Part shown: one piece after another, positions 1 through 11,021 of the stretch
How positions within the stretch are numbered: the first letter of the stretch is position 1
Layout: every line of letters starts with the position of its first letter
Source of the DNA: Stereocaulon alpinum
Taxonomy: Eukaryota; Ascomycota; Lecanoromycetes; Lecanorales; Stereocaulaceae
Length of the DNA: 64,000 bases
Direction of reading: 5' to 3'
Assembly (NCBI GenBank): GCA_018257865.1
Contig: JAEUBA010000019.1
Span: 310,001-374,000, forward strand
The notes under the pieces: model-generated
Databases searched by the model: none
Told to the model about the DNA's origin: nothing
The model's input: the letters and a program-made list of their open reading frames with translations, nothing else
Made by a program: the position numbers and the translations under genes

Positions 1-256
1 TTAATCTCCAATTCACGCCCTCGTTCTGAAGGGTCGTATCCGGAAGAGGAACGAGCTTGAAGTCGGGTTCCTAAAACGCAGCAAGCTGCGTCAGTGATGC
101 ACGTGGATGAGATCCAGGGTTCTTCACGCAGGCCCATCTGCATTGGGCCTGCATTTTCGCCGCTATCTCCTGCTTCTCTAGATATGTTTCCCACCAGATG
201 TAGCTATGCCTTCCCATCCACTCTGCAAAGAAGGTTTTGAGGTCAAACTCGTCCAT
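1..256 (-). CDS. Partial gene leaving the left edge, function unknown
   Basis: An open frame at 128-256 starts at an ATG at 256 and begins MDEFDLKTFFAEWMG. It is rich in Trp and Tyr and looks coding. It can be spliced in phase 0 through a 57-bp intron (71-127, donor GTGAAG, a CTGAC branch site, acceptor TTTTAG) to a second open stretch at 1-70 that runs off the window. The frame is also open upstream of 256, to about 317, so the true start or an additional 5' exon may lie there. The C-terminus is missing. I do not recognise the family, and the model rests only on splice signals and frame continuity. Confidence 0.35.
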
Positions 257-740
257 CAACAGGACGTTAGAAACTTTGTTGGAAGTAATGGCGCTGAGCT
301 GGTGATCAAAGTGAATAGCTCCGAGTCACTCAGGTAAGACGACAAGTCAGAGAGGCTTCATCGAGGCCATGACATGATTGCTCCGATCCAAAAACTGGCT
401 CCGCCGTCACGACATGCACGGGAGATGGCCTGGCATGATTGCTGTAAATCTAACGGTCCGGAAGCTACCTCCCAGCCCTAGACGTTCTACGCCTATCTGC
501 ATAATCGTGGAACCCAGCTTCTGAATTATGGCTATGATGAAGACACAAGCTTTCAAGCGCGGAAGGTATAATGATTGTGCATGTAGAATTGGCGCAAGCG
601 CACGCCTTGACTTTGCTATTGTAAATAGCCGACGTGAAAGTGGGCATATTGGAGAGGAGATTGGGAGAAGTAGGAGTAACAGAAAGTGAGTGAGAAGTTG
701 AATGGCTTAGAATCTACACTTTATAATACAGGGATGTCCA
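257..740. other. Intergenic, 3' side of MAS2
   Basis: This stretch lies between the edge fragment and the stop codon of the MPP-alpha gene. It may include a little more coding sequence of the fragment up to about 317. A 60-codon minus-strand ORF near 465-647 has no coding character I can support. I see no RNA gene or repeat. Confidence 0.4.
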
Positions 741-2557
741 TTACCGCCTTCCCAATTTCCACCGGGCTATCTTCTCTTCTATCTTTTCCCAGCCGAGGTC
801 GACTTGACCATTTGCCGTTGAACCCTCCTGCAGCACCACAGTGGGGGCACCGCTCCCCTTGCCAACATTTAGTATATTGCCACCGAAAACTAGCTTGGCG
901 ACTCTCCTTAGGTCCTTGACAGTCAGAGCTTCAATCTTGTTGCACATTTCTTTCACCCCATACTTTCGACCATGAACCTGAACTTGCCGCCCAAGGTCTT
1001 CTAACTCAACCATGCGGCTTTCTAAATTCATGAGGAGGGCGCTTCTCAGCTGATTCTTTGCACGGTTGACTTCCACTGTTTGCAAAGACGAGAAACCACT
1101 TTCTAGCGTCAAGTTTTGAAGCTCGCGGCACATAACGTCTAACATCTGCCCTGCTCGTATGGGATTGCAGCTTGCGCTAATACCGAAAAGGCCCGAGTCT
1201 GTGTAAGAATGGTTAAAAGCCGCACAGGATTCCACCCAGCCGTGTTGGTTCAGTACATTGGTGTAAAGTCGCGAGTACATGCCCTTGCCTGGACCGCCGG
1301 CGCTGAAAGAGCCTCCACCGCCTAGCAGGGTTTGAAGAGTTGCGAGAGCGTAGATGTCTGGCGAGGAGATTGGAAGAGCCTCGAAGGCGAGCTGGATGTA
1401 GGTGAGATCTGGAAGCGCTGGGTTTACTGGTGGCGGTAATGGAGGTAGTGAGAGAAAACCACCAGTGTAGTGTGATGGCATGTTAAGGCTGAAAGGAGTC
1501 GATTGCGAAGATGACAGATCCAAGGAAGATACAGACGCTTGCGCAGATGCTGACGTCGAGATATTCTTAAGAAAGGGTATATGCGAAGCCAATCTCGATG
1601 TTTGTGGTGGCGAAGGTGAAGAGGACGGGAGAGCTGAATATGCCGATGATAACGAAGTAGTGGACGAAGAGGCGGAGACCTGGCCATGAGAGGAGGTATC
1701 CGATACCGTCGTCTCCGAGCCGTATTGTGAGAGACTGGGTCCTTGCTGTTTCTTCATATCGCCGAAGTATCTTTCTGTTAACTTCAAGGCTTCTTCATGT
1801 GGAACGCCGACGAATGCGACCACCAACCTCTCCGGATGGAAGAATGTATTTCGATACTTCTCTACCACGTTTCGGTCGATGAATTGTAGGCGCTCTTCTG
1901 GGCAGAGCAGAGGGTTTCCCAATGTGTTCCCTTTGTATGCAGCCATATTGACTAGCTCAGGTAGAATCAGCTCAGGCTTTGACCAGATTTCCCTAATCTC
2001 GTATTCGGCCGTTTCAAGCTGCTGTTGAACCTCGAGATCCGTAATCAGAGGATCTCGGATAGTTTCAGCAAGAAGGCCTAAAGTCGTAGGGACTGCGCTG
2101 TTGAAGGTCGCCGACTGGTACATGAGCGACTCTCTTGATGATGCGCATTGTATGTTGCCGCCGAGGCTCTCGAGAGCTTCGAGCATTTGATCTGACGTCC
2201 TCGAACCCGTAGACTTGAAAGCCAGCCGGTCTATTATGTGGCTCACACCCTCTAGATCTTTACTTTCATACCGTGAACCAGCATCAACATATACACCCAC
2301 GCCTGAGAAAGGTCCTGGAAGCGCTTCGGTGGCCACGCGGACGCCATTTGGTAGGGTGGAGACTTGATCGAACTCGGTAGGGTCCTAAGTTTTGTCAATA
2401 TTGCTCCGAGCCAGAGCTGCATGGGTTATCGAGCTACCTTTGGTGCTGGGTCGGTAACGGTAGCAAATGGTCTGATGGCTTTAGGGGACCTTTTGACAAT
2501 TGCGCCCGCAGCTCTCGTGGACAACCGCGCGAGCGAACGAGAAGAGGAGGACTTCAT
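741..2557 (-). CDS. MAS2: Mitochondrial processing peptidase alpha subunit
   Basis: Non-catalytic, substrate-recognising subunit of the matrix peptidase that removes presequences from imported proteins. Two exons: 2438-2557 and 741-2384, with a 53-bp phase-0 intron at 2385-2437, giving about 587 residues. The first 40 residues (MKSSSSRSLARLSTRAAG...) are basic, Ser/Ala-rich and lack acidic residues until the end, as a mitochondrial presequence should. The M16 zinc motif is degenerate, HIIDR at residues 89-93 where the beta subunit has HxxEH, which marks it as alpha. The glycine-rich loop (LLGGGGSFSAGGPGKG, about residues 393-408) that defines alpha subunits is intact. Residues about 252-341 are a Ser/Pro-rich low-complexity insert between the two M16 halves. 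It is divergent to the RING ligase gene, 250 bp away. Confidence 0.93.
2385..2437 (-). other. Intron 1 of MAS2
   Basis: A 53-bp intron with donor GTAGCTCG and acceptor ACTTAG. Removing it joins the presequence exon in phase 0 to the exon beginning DPTEFDQVSTLPNG, the conserved start of mature MPP-alpha. Confidence 0.85.
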
Positions 2558-2807
2558 GCTAGCAAGAACCTCGCCCACCAGCTTGATTAGAGGTTTCGAG
2601 GAAGGGCGAGGACAAAAGCCCGGGGATGAAATTGATCAAGTTGCAAGAGGCCTATTCTAGAGAGAATTGCGGACTTCGATGGCGGGCCGAGGTTTCGCCG
2701 GCGGCGCTGATACTGATGACAGCTTCAACGTACAAATCCTTGAGTAACGACGCATGAATTTTCTTCGGGTGATAGAATAGCCTGACGATGGAGTTTTGGG
2801 GGTCTAG

Positions 2808-5342
2808 ATGGACTCATCTCCTCGCATGGTCCTTGTGGTCTTCCTGCTGCTTTTCTTATTCCTCTCGCCAGATTCCCAGGCACCATCTCTCTCACAGCAA
2901 CGCGAGTTAGACTATTCAATACAGTATGAAAGGCATGCTTTGGACGTTCTCAACAGTTCTGCATACGATGGGTTCGATACCAAAAACAATCGATGGCTGA
3001 ACGTGACCGGTCTAAGGCAGGGTGATGGCTACGCATGGGACGTGCTGCCAAACGTTCAACAGAGAGCAAGGGATCAACTACAGAGGAGTCTCGATACCTT
3101 CGCATCTTCCGAAAGCCTCACAAATACATCCGAAGCCACAACCGGACCGAAGCCTGAAGCAGTTACACAGCAAAAACTTGTACAGAATGCTTTGACCTCG
3201 ATGAAGTCGTTCGAAGATCCTACACCTTTGTATCAGAATGTGACAGGCATATTCAATGGCAAGTGGGTGCGATCTCAACTCGGAATTGGAATCGCGACTC
3301 CGTCGTTAAATCTTAGTGCACTTGCGTCTGGGGTCTACTATACGTCCAAAAACTACAACCGGAATATCACAGGGCAGGGAGGAGGGCTACGGGTCCAAAT
3401 TGACGAGAAGACAAGTGAGGATCCTCCGCCGGATGCTGCATTCGCCAGAGATGTAAAGGCACAAATTACGATTCAAGATGAGACATCGAGTGGTGATGGA
3501 TGGGAGGTGACCCTGTATGGAGTGCATTATCCACAGGAAGGAGGTATTGTGCTATCAACGACTTCAGAGAAATTCGCTGGCATCTTTGCCTTGCCGTTCT
3601 TTACTCTGTCTGAAAGGTCTTTTACACTAGCCCAACAACTTCTGAACCAGACCCTGATGTCAACGATCAATCGTCAAGAAGCAGACTTCACCAGTGTCTC
3701 GCATCCCTGGTCGTCTTCACCCAACAACCCCTCAGAGTCAATTTTTCCAGTCCCTCACTGCGAGTTCATCGTATATCTCCAACAGTATCCTGTGGAGGAT
3801 ACGAGCATTGATCTCACGGCAGTGGAACAGGAACTACGCTTCCCTACTGGTGCCTCAATGCCATCAGCCCCAGCTATAAGGATGTCCGCCCTGATCTTCT
3901 CCCCTGATTGTGGGTTTGTCCTCGAGTCAAAAGGACCTCCAGATTTCGCGCCTCAACAGGGTTTGCATCTGAATGGCCAAAAGCAAGAAGCCTACATTCG
4001 TATTGCCAGACGCTGTATAATTGCTTTCGCCGCCGTTATCAGTGCTCAGATTTTCCTTCTCATGCGGCAGATGAATGACACGTCAACGCCATCTACGAGA
4101 AGTCGAGTCAGCTTCTACACGATCGCAGTGATGGCTCTAGGCGATGGCTTCGCATGTATGGGCTTCATGATTGTCAGTATCCTCGTAGATGCGGCTTTCC
4201 TGCCTCTGATCACGACTGCATTCCTGTCGTTTCTGTGTGTAAGCTTTCTCGGAATGAAGTTCCTGATGGACATTTGGACCATTCAAGCTCCAGAACGACA
4301 GGAGAGGGAAAGGGAGAGGCAGCGAGAAAGGGACCGACGCAACGCAGAGATAGCAGCAGCACAACCGGCTCCAGCCAGCACTACCCCTGCACCACCATCT
4401 GTACCTATCATCACGGCTGCTGGAGCAGACACCCTCCCCTTACCAGTCACTGCGCGCCGGCCAGCTGACACAGGACCAACCCCAATAATCATCACGCCAG
4501 ACCAAGATCTTGACGCCGCCGAAGCAGAAGACAACGCCGCTGCCCAAACCACTCCGCAGACAACTTTCGGCAGCGCCCGCCGCGAAATGAGCGCTCTCTA
4601 CTCCAAATTCTACTTCCTCCTCCTAGGAATCCTCTTCCTATCGCTGCATGCTACAACGTGGCCTACCACCCTACGCAGCATCTACTCTAATACCTTAGCA
4701 TTCATCTACCTCTCCTTCTGGATACCCCAAATCCACCGCAACGTTATCCGGAATTGCCGCAAAGCGCTTCGCTGGGAGTTCGTCATTGGCGAAAGCATTC
4801 TTCGTCTTGCGCCCATTGTATACGTTTACACTGTACCTGACAACATCCTCTTTGTCGAAAACGACACGAACGCCGCCTATGTGTTCATCGGCTGGGTATG
4901 GCTCCAATTCTGGGCGCTCGTTAGCCAGGAAATCCTAGGTCCACGCTTCTTCGTTCCAAATGGCTGGGCGCCGCCGGCTTATGACTATCATCCTATCCTT
5001 CGTGAAGAGGATGAAGAATCCGGCGCTACGATGCCAATTGGCTTTACGCAGGCTACGGCTGATCCTGCGTCTCCTACTACGACTAGGCCGGGAGAAAGTA
5101 AGGAGAAAGGGAAGAAGGTATGGGATTGTGCTATTTGTACGGAGAACATCGAGGTGCCTGTTGTTCCTGCGGGTGGGTCTAGTGGAGAATCAAATGCCGC
5201 GATTGCGGCCACGACTATCTTTAGTAGGAGGGCGTATATGGTTACGCCGTGCAGGCATATTTTCCATAGTCAGTGTTTGGAGGGCTGGATGCGGTATAGA
5301 CTGCAGTGTCCGATATGTAGGGAGAACCTGCCGCCGCTTTGA
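2808..5342 (+). CDS. dscA: Dsc1/Tul1 transmembrane RING-H2 E3 ubiquitin ligase
   Basis: Catalytic subunit of the Golgi/endosomal Dsc ubiquitin ligase complex, which ubiquitinates membrane proteins and, in several ascomycetes, supports SREBP cleavage. Single 844-codon exon. A hydrophobic signal sequence (VLVVFLLLFLFL) at the N-terminus is followed by a large lumenal domain with several N-x-S/T sites. There are about seven hydrophobic membrane segments between residues about 400 and 720, and a cytosolic Pro/Ala-rich charged loop (about 490-590) between them. The C-terminal RING-H2 has C774, C777, C815, H817, H820, C823, C834 and C837, with a 37-residue spacer after the first Cys pair. This order and length match the Tul1/Dsc1 family. 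The start at 2808 is the first ATG ahead of the signal sequence. Confidence 0.92.
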   Translation: MDSSPRMVLVVFLLLFLFLSPDSQAPSLSQQRELDYSIQYERHALDVLNSSAYDGFDTKNNRWLNVTGLRQGDGYAWDVLPNVQQRARDQLQRSLDTFASSESLTNTSEATTGPKPEAVTQQKLVQNALTSMKSFEDPTPLYQNVTGIFNGKWVRSQLGIGIATPSLNLSALASGVYYTSKNYNRNITGQGGGLRVQIDEKTSEDPPPDAAFARDVKAQITIQDETSSGDGWEVTLYGVHYPQEGGIVLSTTSEKFAGIFALPFFTLSERSFTLAQQLLNQTLMSTINRQEADFTSVSHPWSSSPNNPSESIFPVPHCEFIVYLQQYPVEDTSIDLTAVEQELRFPTGASMPSAPAIRMSALIFSPDCGFVLESKGPPDFAPQQGLHLNGQKQEAYIRIARRCIIAFAAVISAQIFLLMRQMNDTSTPSTRSRVSFYTIAVMALGDGFACMGFMIVSILVDAAFLPLITTAFLSFLCVSFLGMKFLMDIWTIQAPERQERERERQRERDRRNAEIAAAQPAPASTTPAPPSVPIITAAGADTLPLPVTARRPADTGPTPIIITPDQDLDAAEAEDNAAAQTTPQTTFGSARREMSALYSKFYFLLLGILFLSLHATTWPTTLRSIYSNTLAFIYLSFWIPQIHRNVIRNCRKALRWEFVIGESILRLAPIVYVYTVPDNILFVENDTNAAYVFIGWVWLQFWALVSQEILGPRFFVPNGWAPPAYDYHPILREEDEESGATMPIGFTQATADPASPTTTRPGESKEKGKKVWDCAICTENIEVPVVPAGGSSGESNAAIAATTIFSRRAYMVTPCRHIFHSQCLEGWMRYRLQCPICRENLPPL

Positions 5343-5694
5343 TAGACAGCAGATAGAACAAGAACATAGATCATCCTTCCGTGAAAGATCCTACTCCGCG
5401 ACGATAGTTTTATGTCATGCTTCATGAAGTCACTGCGAGCGTTCTTACACATCTAGCTTATGCTTTCAACATTGGTGTGGATCTCTAGCCTCACTAAAGC
5501 ATTTTCGCAGTAATGTACAAAGATTATTGGTATCATTTCTGCCAGCGCGCAAATCAGTGGAAACCCGGATTTATTATCCTCCAGCTCCTTGCTCGGGGTA
5601 TGCATTGTGTAAACGGGGAAATGCTAGGCATCAGCCATGTCTCATCTTTCATTTGCGTTCGTATGCCATCGTCTAGCCATGGCTGTTTGAGAGG
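5343..5694. other. Convergent intergenic spacer
   Basis: The 3' ends of dsc1 and spg1 face each other here. I see no gene, RNA or repeat. It should hold the two polyadenylation regions. Confidence 0.6.
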
Positions 5695-6850
5695 CTAGAC
5701 GACTGATTGGTAGATCAGAAGAGGCTCGCCGGTATTTGTGATCTCGGGTAGGGTGCATTTGAGGTCAAACGCTTTTGAGAGGACGATCTTGAAGATCTGA
5801 AGTACAGGTAAGATAAGCGGTAGCGCTAGTATATTTTGATGATTGCATACCTTTTGTACGTTGATGCTGTGGCTTGTACTGCTGAAGACCAAGGGTGCGC
5901 GCATGGCTGTTGCAAATCGCCGAGCCTGCAATGTAGTCAGGTATATGCTCACAAAGGATACGTTCCGGTGGGGTTTGGTCTACCTGTGTTGAGATCTCCT
6001 CTTGTTCTTCCCTCGGGAAATTGATGAAGTGGTCATATTTAGTGCCGATCAGTAAAGGAATGGCTGTCTTGTTGAAGCCTCGTCCCTGACGATACCACTC
6101 TTTGATCGAGTTGAGGGTGCTCTTGCGGGTGAGATCAAACATAAACAGTAGAGCAACTGCATCGTTGCAGACTAGTGGCAGCATGTTGACGAACTCGCGT
6201 TGACCGCCGAGATCCCAGATGGAGAAGGTGATTTCTGTGTTTCGTATGGAAATTGTCTTCTCCATGAAGTTGACCCCTAAAAAACATCAGCCGTCCGACC
6301 TAGTTTTCACCACTGGATAAGCGTTCATATGCATACCCAGAGTCTGGATGTAGTCCTCATCCCAACTCCCTTCTACGTATTTGACCATTAAGCTGGTCTT
6401 CCCGATCTGTGCATCCCCCACCATCCCAACCTTGATTACAACATTATTCTGAGTCATACCCCTCTCCTGATGTGAAGGCCTCTGATTCTGCTCTTGATAT
6501 GTTTGAGAATAGCCGTACCGATCCCCTGACCCTGACAGTCCCGACGAAGGTCTCGAGTAGGGCTGAGGCTGGATCGGTTGATGCTGGTACCCGGAATTTG
6601 AGCGTGAATTCGGATCTGACTCGGGGTTTGGTGAGAAAGAGCCATTGGCTGTTGGTGGATAGTTTTCTGATTGTACTGATTGACGCCGAGGAGACTCTTG
6701 GTAACCATTGTTGTAACCGCCTGTGGGTGTTGTGCTCATGTTATCGTCCACGCCACCCATGGCTTCGTCGTCGGTGGCTTTGAAGTTGTTACTGCTGAAG
6801 TTGGAGGCCATTGGATCTTGCTGGTATTGGGGATCCATGGCCGAGGTCAT
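5695..6850 (-). CDS. spg1: Septum-promoting Ras-like GTPase Spg1/Tem1
   Basis: Switch GTPase of the septation initiation/mitotic exit network at the spindle pole body. Four exons: 6337-6850, 5984-6276, 5851-5925 and 5695-5796, joined by introns of 60, 58 and 54 bp, all frame-consistent, giving about 327 residues. A low-complexity Asn/Ser/Gln/Pro-rich extension of about 135 residues precedes the GTPase domain. Such extensions occur in filamentous fungi and make it longer than the roughly 200-residue yeast proteins. The P-loop GDAQIGKTS is at residues 145-153, and switch II WDLGGQ is at 192-197. The G4 motif is TKYD in place of NKxD, characteristic of this subfamily. There is no C-terminal CaaX box, also as expected. 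The annotated start is the first ATG of the frame; a downstream in-frame ATG (MDPQYQQ) is an alternative. Confidence 0.92.
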
Positions 6851-7365
6851 GCGGTGTTGGAGAGAGCTGTGCTCGGCATTCGCTTGGGAGGGCCAGTACC
6901 TGGTAGATGAATATGCAATGCAGGCTTTAATGGCCTTTGTGGGTCAGTTGGGGTTGTGTGTATTCAGTTGTCAGCCAAGGCGGCCGTTGTTGTGATGCTG
7001 CTAGGAGTGTAATGCAAGTGAATGGCAGTAGAAAAGAAGTTCCGATGGTCAGGCGCGTAAACGTTACATACGCGACGGTGACAAGCGAGAGATCTATACT
7101 TCAAGACCAAAAGAACGCCTTCTCACCGATTATTCAATTGAAACGCTGAAAAGCATGGAGGTCAATGTACGCCAGCCAATCGTTGACCGAGAAGGACCTT
7201 GGACGAGAACTAACGCTTAAAAGCCCAAGTAAGCTTAGTGGGGTGCAGTTTCGCCGAATATCAACCGAACACTGAAAAGTTTGGAGAATCTCTCGAGTCA
7301 CACAGAATATTTTCCTGAACCGCAAGGGACCATTGCTGTAGCCAGAAGCCCAGCGCACCCACACT
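6851..7365. promoter_or_regulatory. Divergent promoter region of spg1 and RRB1
   Basis: This 515-bp spacer lies between the start codons of two divergently transcribed genes, so it must carry both promoters and 5' UTRs. I see no clear TATA box, and short ORFs in it look fortuitous. Confidence 0.5.
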
Positions 7366-8979
7366 ATGTCGAAGAGATCTGGAGAGGAGCTTGAGAACGG
7401 AACAGTGGCGTTGAAGAGTGGTGAACGACCTCTTGAAACAGCAAATGGTGAAGAGGTGGATTTTGAGGATGAGTTCGAGGACGAGTATGAAAGTGAGGAT
7501 GAGATATTTGAGGCGGGCGTAGATGGTCGGCCAGATGAAGAGCGACAGGCCGAAGAGCGAAGGGGTACGTGGAGCACGCCGGAAGCACTGTGCGCACGTC
7601 TACCACCTAAATCCTTTCAGAATGTTGACTTTGCTTAGATGCTATGGATGTGGATCAGCAGACCTTCATACCTGGGCGCAATCAGTTGGAAAAAGGACAA
7701 ACTTTGTCACCTGATGTGACAGCATACGACATGCTTCACACGCTCAGCACTACCTGGCCCTGCCTCTCATTTGATATCATCAAAGACTCCCTCGGAGACA
7801 AGCGAAAGACGTACCCAGCCTCAATGTATGCCGTTGCGGGAACGCAAGCAGAGAGCAGAAAGGCAAACGAAAATGAGCTTATGGTCATGAAACTTAGCGG
7901 ATTGAGTCGAATGGATCGAGAAAGAGACGAGGAATCTGATGATGACGATGACGATGAGGAGAATGCTGAGCCGATACTCGAAACCAAATCGATACCTCTG
8001 AAATCGACCACCAACCGAATACGGATTTTCCAAGCCCCACCATTGGATTCTTCAAGACCACCCACGACCTATACTGCTACAATGACGGAGGACGCCAGTG
8101 TCCTAGTCCACAACATCACACCCCATCTCGCATCGTTCGACAGTCCAGGCACAGTCATAACTCCACCACAATCAAGGCCTGTAATTACGTTACGTATGCA
8201 CCGAACAGAAGGCTATGCACTCGACTGGTCGCCCCTCATTCCTCAAGGCAAGCTTCTGACGGGCGACAATGATGGCAAAATCTTCGTCACTACTTGCGGG
8301 GATGGCGGGAAATGGACTGCAGATACGAGACCCTTTACAGGTCACGCAGGCAGTGTCGAAGATATCCAGTGGTCACCCAATGAACGCAATGTTTTCGCCT
8401 CTTGCGGCAGCGATGGTACGGTCAAAGTCTGGGATGTACGATCAAAATCACGAAAACCGCAGATCAGTATCCAAGTCAGTGATACAGATGTCAACGTTAT
8501 GTCTTGGTCGCATCAGAACGCCTTCCTTCTGGCTACCGGGGCTGACGATGGCCAATGGGCTGTTTGGGATCTAAGACAGTGGAAACCTTCAACTGAGGCA
8601 GCAGCACCGACTCCAAAACCCGTAGCGGCATTTAACTTTCACAAGGAGCAGATCACTAGCGTCGAGTGGCATCCTACTGACGATAGTATCGTAGCTGTTG
8701 CAGCAGGCGATAATACGCTTACCTTGTGGGATTTAGCAGTAGAACTGGACGACGAAGAGAGTAGAGACACTGCTGATGTCAAGGACGTGCCGCCTCAGCT
8801 GCTATTCGTCCACTATATGGAGATGGTAAAAGAATGCCACTGGCATCCGCAAATTCCTGGGGTGGTGATGGGGACCGGGGGCGGTGGATTTGGGTGAGTC
8901 GCCTCTACGTGCGTAAGCTCGAGACAAGACTGGCTGACCAATGATGTTTGACAGGGTGTTCAAAACGATCAGTGTCTAG
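7366..8979 (+). CDS. RRB1: Ribosome assembly WD40 protein Rrb1 (GRWD1 homologue)
   Basis: Nuclear chaperone of ribosomal protein uL3 and essential 60S assembly factor. Three exons: 7366-7564, 7639-8893 and 8955-8979, with introns of 74 and 61 bp, giving about 492 residues. The N-terminus is strongly acidic, as is a Glu/Asp run near 7925-7965. The conserved segment QTFIPGRNQLEKGQ begins just after intron 1. Several WD40 repeats end in WD or WDLR/WDVR dipeptides. The last exon encodes only eight residues and restores the family C-terminus GFGVFKTISV. Without that splice the frame would stop at TGA directly after GFG, so the tiny third exon is well supported. Confidence 0.92.
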
Positions 8980-9577
8980 AAAGTCTCCAATATTCGCCTC
9001 AAACAAATGCTGTGCACTGAATCAAAGCATGGCACGCTGGCTAATGGTAGTAGCTCTACCGGACTCCATTTGAAACAAGTCTAAGTTTGACAGAGCTCTT
9101 TCGTATCAGTGAAGTTAAGTACACAATTTCTCTGCAGCCTTACGAATCTGGATTGGCCGAGTCTGCCCCCCTCTAATTTTGATTGAGTATGCAGCAAGAC
9201 TTCTAAGCCAAATCCGGTTCCGTCGATGCAGGGAATGAAGATAACGTTTTTGCCCACAACCCTGTATAGCGGTATATAAACGGACTCTCACCGTGTCTCT
9301 CTCTTCCTTCCATACGCTTTAGAGAGTAATCACTTCATGATTCATCAAATTTTGTGGCAGGCCCGACAATCGGTATTACAGTGCCTGTTGATCGACACGT
9401 TGCCTGCACCAACGGTCACTCTGCTATTCGCTCATACTAACTTGAAAAATTCTTTCTGACTTCTACCATTACACCTCGAAGAGTTCAATCTTTTACTGCA
9501 CAACAACAGTCCACTCCCTAGTCAACAAGTATAGACACCATCAATATCCATACCCTCCCCTCTCCACTTCCCACATC
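8980..9577. other. Intergenic, with promoter of the next gene
   Basis: No gene is seen. A TATA-like TATATAAA lies at 9273-9280, and CT-rich DNA precedes the ATG at 9578. Confidence 0.5.
9273..9280 (+). promoter_or_regulatory. TATA-like box
   Basis: The octamer TATATAAA lies about 300 bp upstream of the 9578 start. It is consistent with a core promoter followed by a 5' UTR of roughly 250 nt. The assignment is by motif and position only. Confidence 0.4.
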
Positions 9578-10501
9578 ATGCCCCACCCCTCAAGAGGCTC
9601 CGATTCTTCCTCCTCCAAGGACCGAAAACAGATGGTTTACGTGAACTATCGCCGCCATGGAGACTTCCCACGCCATCGGTTTCCATTTCTCACAAATCAT
9701 CGCAACGATGTTGAAGTGGTATCTACGAAAAATACTGGAAGGCATGGGGATACTCCGAAACATAAGCGCAATAGTACCGAGAAGGAAAGTGCTTCCGGTA
9801 GCAAGACCCACCATCGCCGAAATTCAGCCCAAGAACGTAAGGAGGAAAGAGATGATATGTGCTCGTTGCGAGACTCGGTTCCACGAAATGGCGATGGGAA
9901 TATCTATCGACCATATGAGCCTGCTGACGACCTATTGAACCCTGATGGGAGCTGGAGGAGAGTGACATGGGCGCCATTGCCACCTAGAAGCCGATGTCAT
10001 GGCATGGATGATACTAACGCAGTCGGAGATGCTGCGAGAAAAGTACCGCAAGATGCGGCTCCAGCCACAGCCTGGCGCACGCTCTCTGCATATAGCGAAG
10101 AGTCATGCCCACTAACAATCCCTGACAGTCACGGATCCCTGATTGTGGGGAAGAAGTCAACAGAGACGCCGCAAGTTGCAAATACATCAGAGGATAATGT
10201 TAAACAAGAAGGGCAGTGCCAGAACGGGAGCGGCGACCTTTCGACGAAACCTATGCCGAGCAAGGCTGCAGGTCAATGGGACACAAAGGGACCGAGCCGT
10301 GCACCAAGGAAGGTTCGAAGTGATCCTGGTCCGCTTGGAGGAGGCCGTTCGCCGAGTGGAAGAGGAAATGGAAAGGGACAAGCGGACAGCATACCGGCCA
10401 AGATGTCGAACAATGTCCAATCATGGCCAGAGGATTTCTCAAGTCTAAACCCCAGCAACGTCCGAATGGATCGAGATCGTAGCTCGAACCGCTTTCAATA
10501 G
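9578..10501 (+). CDS. Hypothetical low-complexity basic protein
   Basis: A single-exon frame of 307 codons starting MPHPSRGSDSSSSKDRKQ. It is rich in Arg, Ser, Lys, Asp and Gly with no hydrophobic core, signal peptide or membrane segment, so it is probably largely disordered. A more ordered stretch in the first half contains IYRPYEPADDLLNPDGSW followed by RRVTWAPLPPRSR, the best candidate for a conserved motif. A TATA-like box lies upstream, and the frame has few competing long ORFs, which supports it as a gene. It is the first of three consecutive unrecognised proteins of similar character. I assign no function. Confidence 0.6.
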   Translation: MPHPSRGSDSSSSKDRKQMVYVNYRRHGDFPRHRFPFLTNHRNDVEVVSTKNTGRHGDTPKHKRNSTEKESASGSKTHHRRNSAQERKEERDDMCSLRDSVPRNGDGNIYRPYEPADDLLNPDGSWRRVTWAPLPPRSRCHGMDDTNAVGDAARKVPQDAAPATAWRTLSAYSEESCPLTIPDSHGSLIVGKKSTETPQVANTSEDNVKQEGQCQNGSGDLSTKPMPSKAAGQWDTKGPSRAPRKVRSDPGPLGGGRSPSGRGNGKGQADSIPAKMSNNVQSWPEDFSSLNPSNVRMDRDRSSNRFQ

Positions 10502-11021
10502 GATGAGGGCGACAGCTGCTTAGCAGAACTGCCGGCATAAGAACATGGCTGAGCACCTTAATAAGGTCAGTTACACTTCTCCATTACTTTGAGGGTGATA
10601 CTAAGTGTACCACATATTCTAGATATCACAAGACTGCTATGCGCCACTATCGGCCGTCAAAATCACCCATGTTCCATGTCGAGCGGGCCTGCACACAGTC
10701 ATTACAGTATCACAGCATGCAATCTACACATTTTGCGGTCATGCGTTCTTTTCATGTTTCCGACATGTTGCCATTCTTTGTTTCCATAGTCATCAGCTAG
10801 AAGTGCCTGTTTACATCTACCATATTCTTCAACTTGCTGAAATATTGATACTGCAAACCCTCTGAGGAAACCTTCTCATATTCTCTGTCTCAACTACCTT
10901 CTGAACAAACCTTGTCGTTAAGACCTAAGAGTTGGACTAATTATTGCTTACACTCGAACCTTGTTCTATCTCGAATACCCGTTTTCACAGACAGCATCAT
11001 CTAAACCCATACACAGTCATA
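10502..11021. other. Intergenic
   Basis: A 520-bp, relatively AT- and pyrimidine-rich stretch leading to the ATG at 11022. No gene or repeat is recognised. An in-frame upstream ATG at 10944 exists, but the 11022 start has the better context (cataATGGC). Confidence 0.5.
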
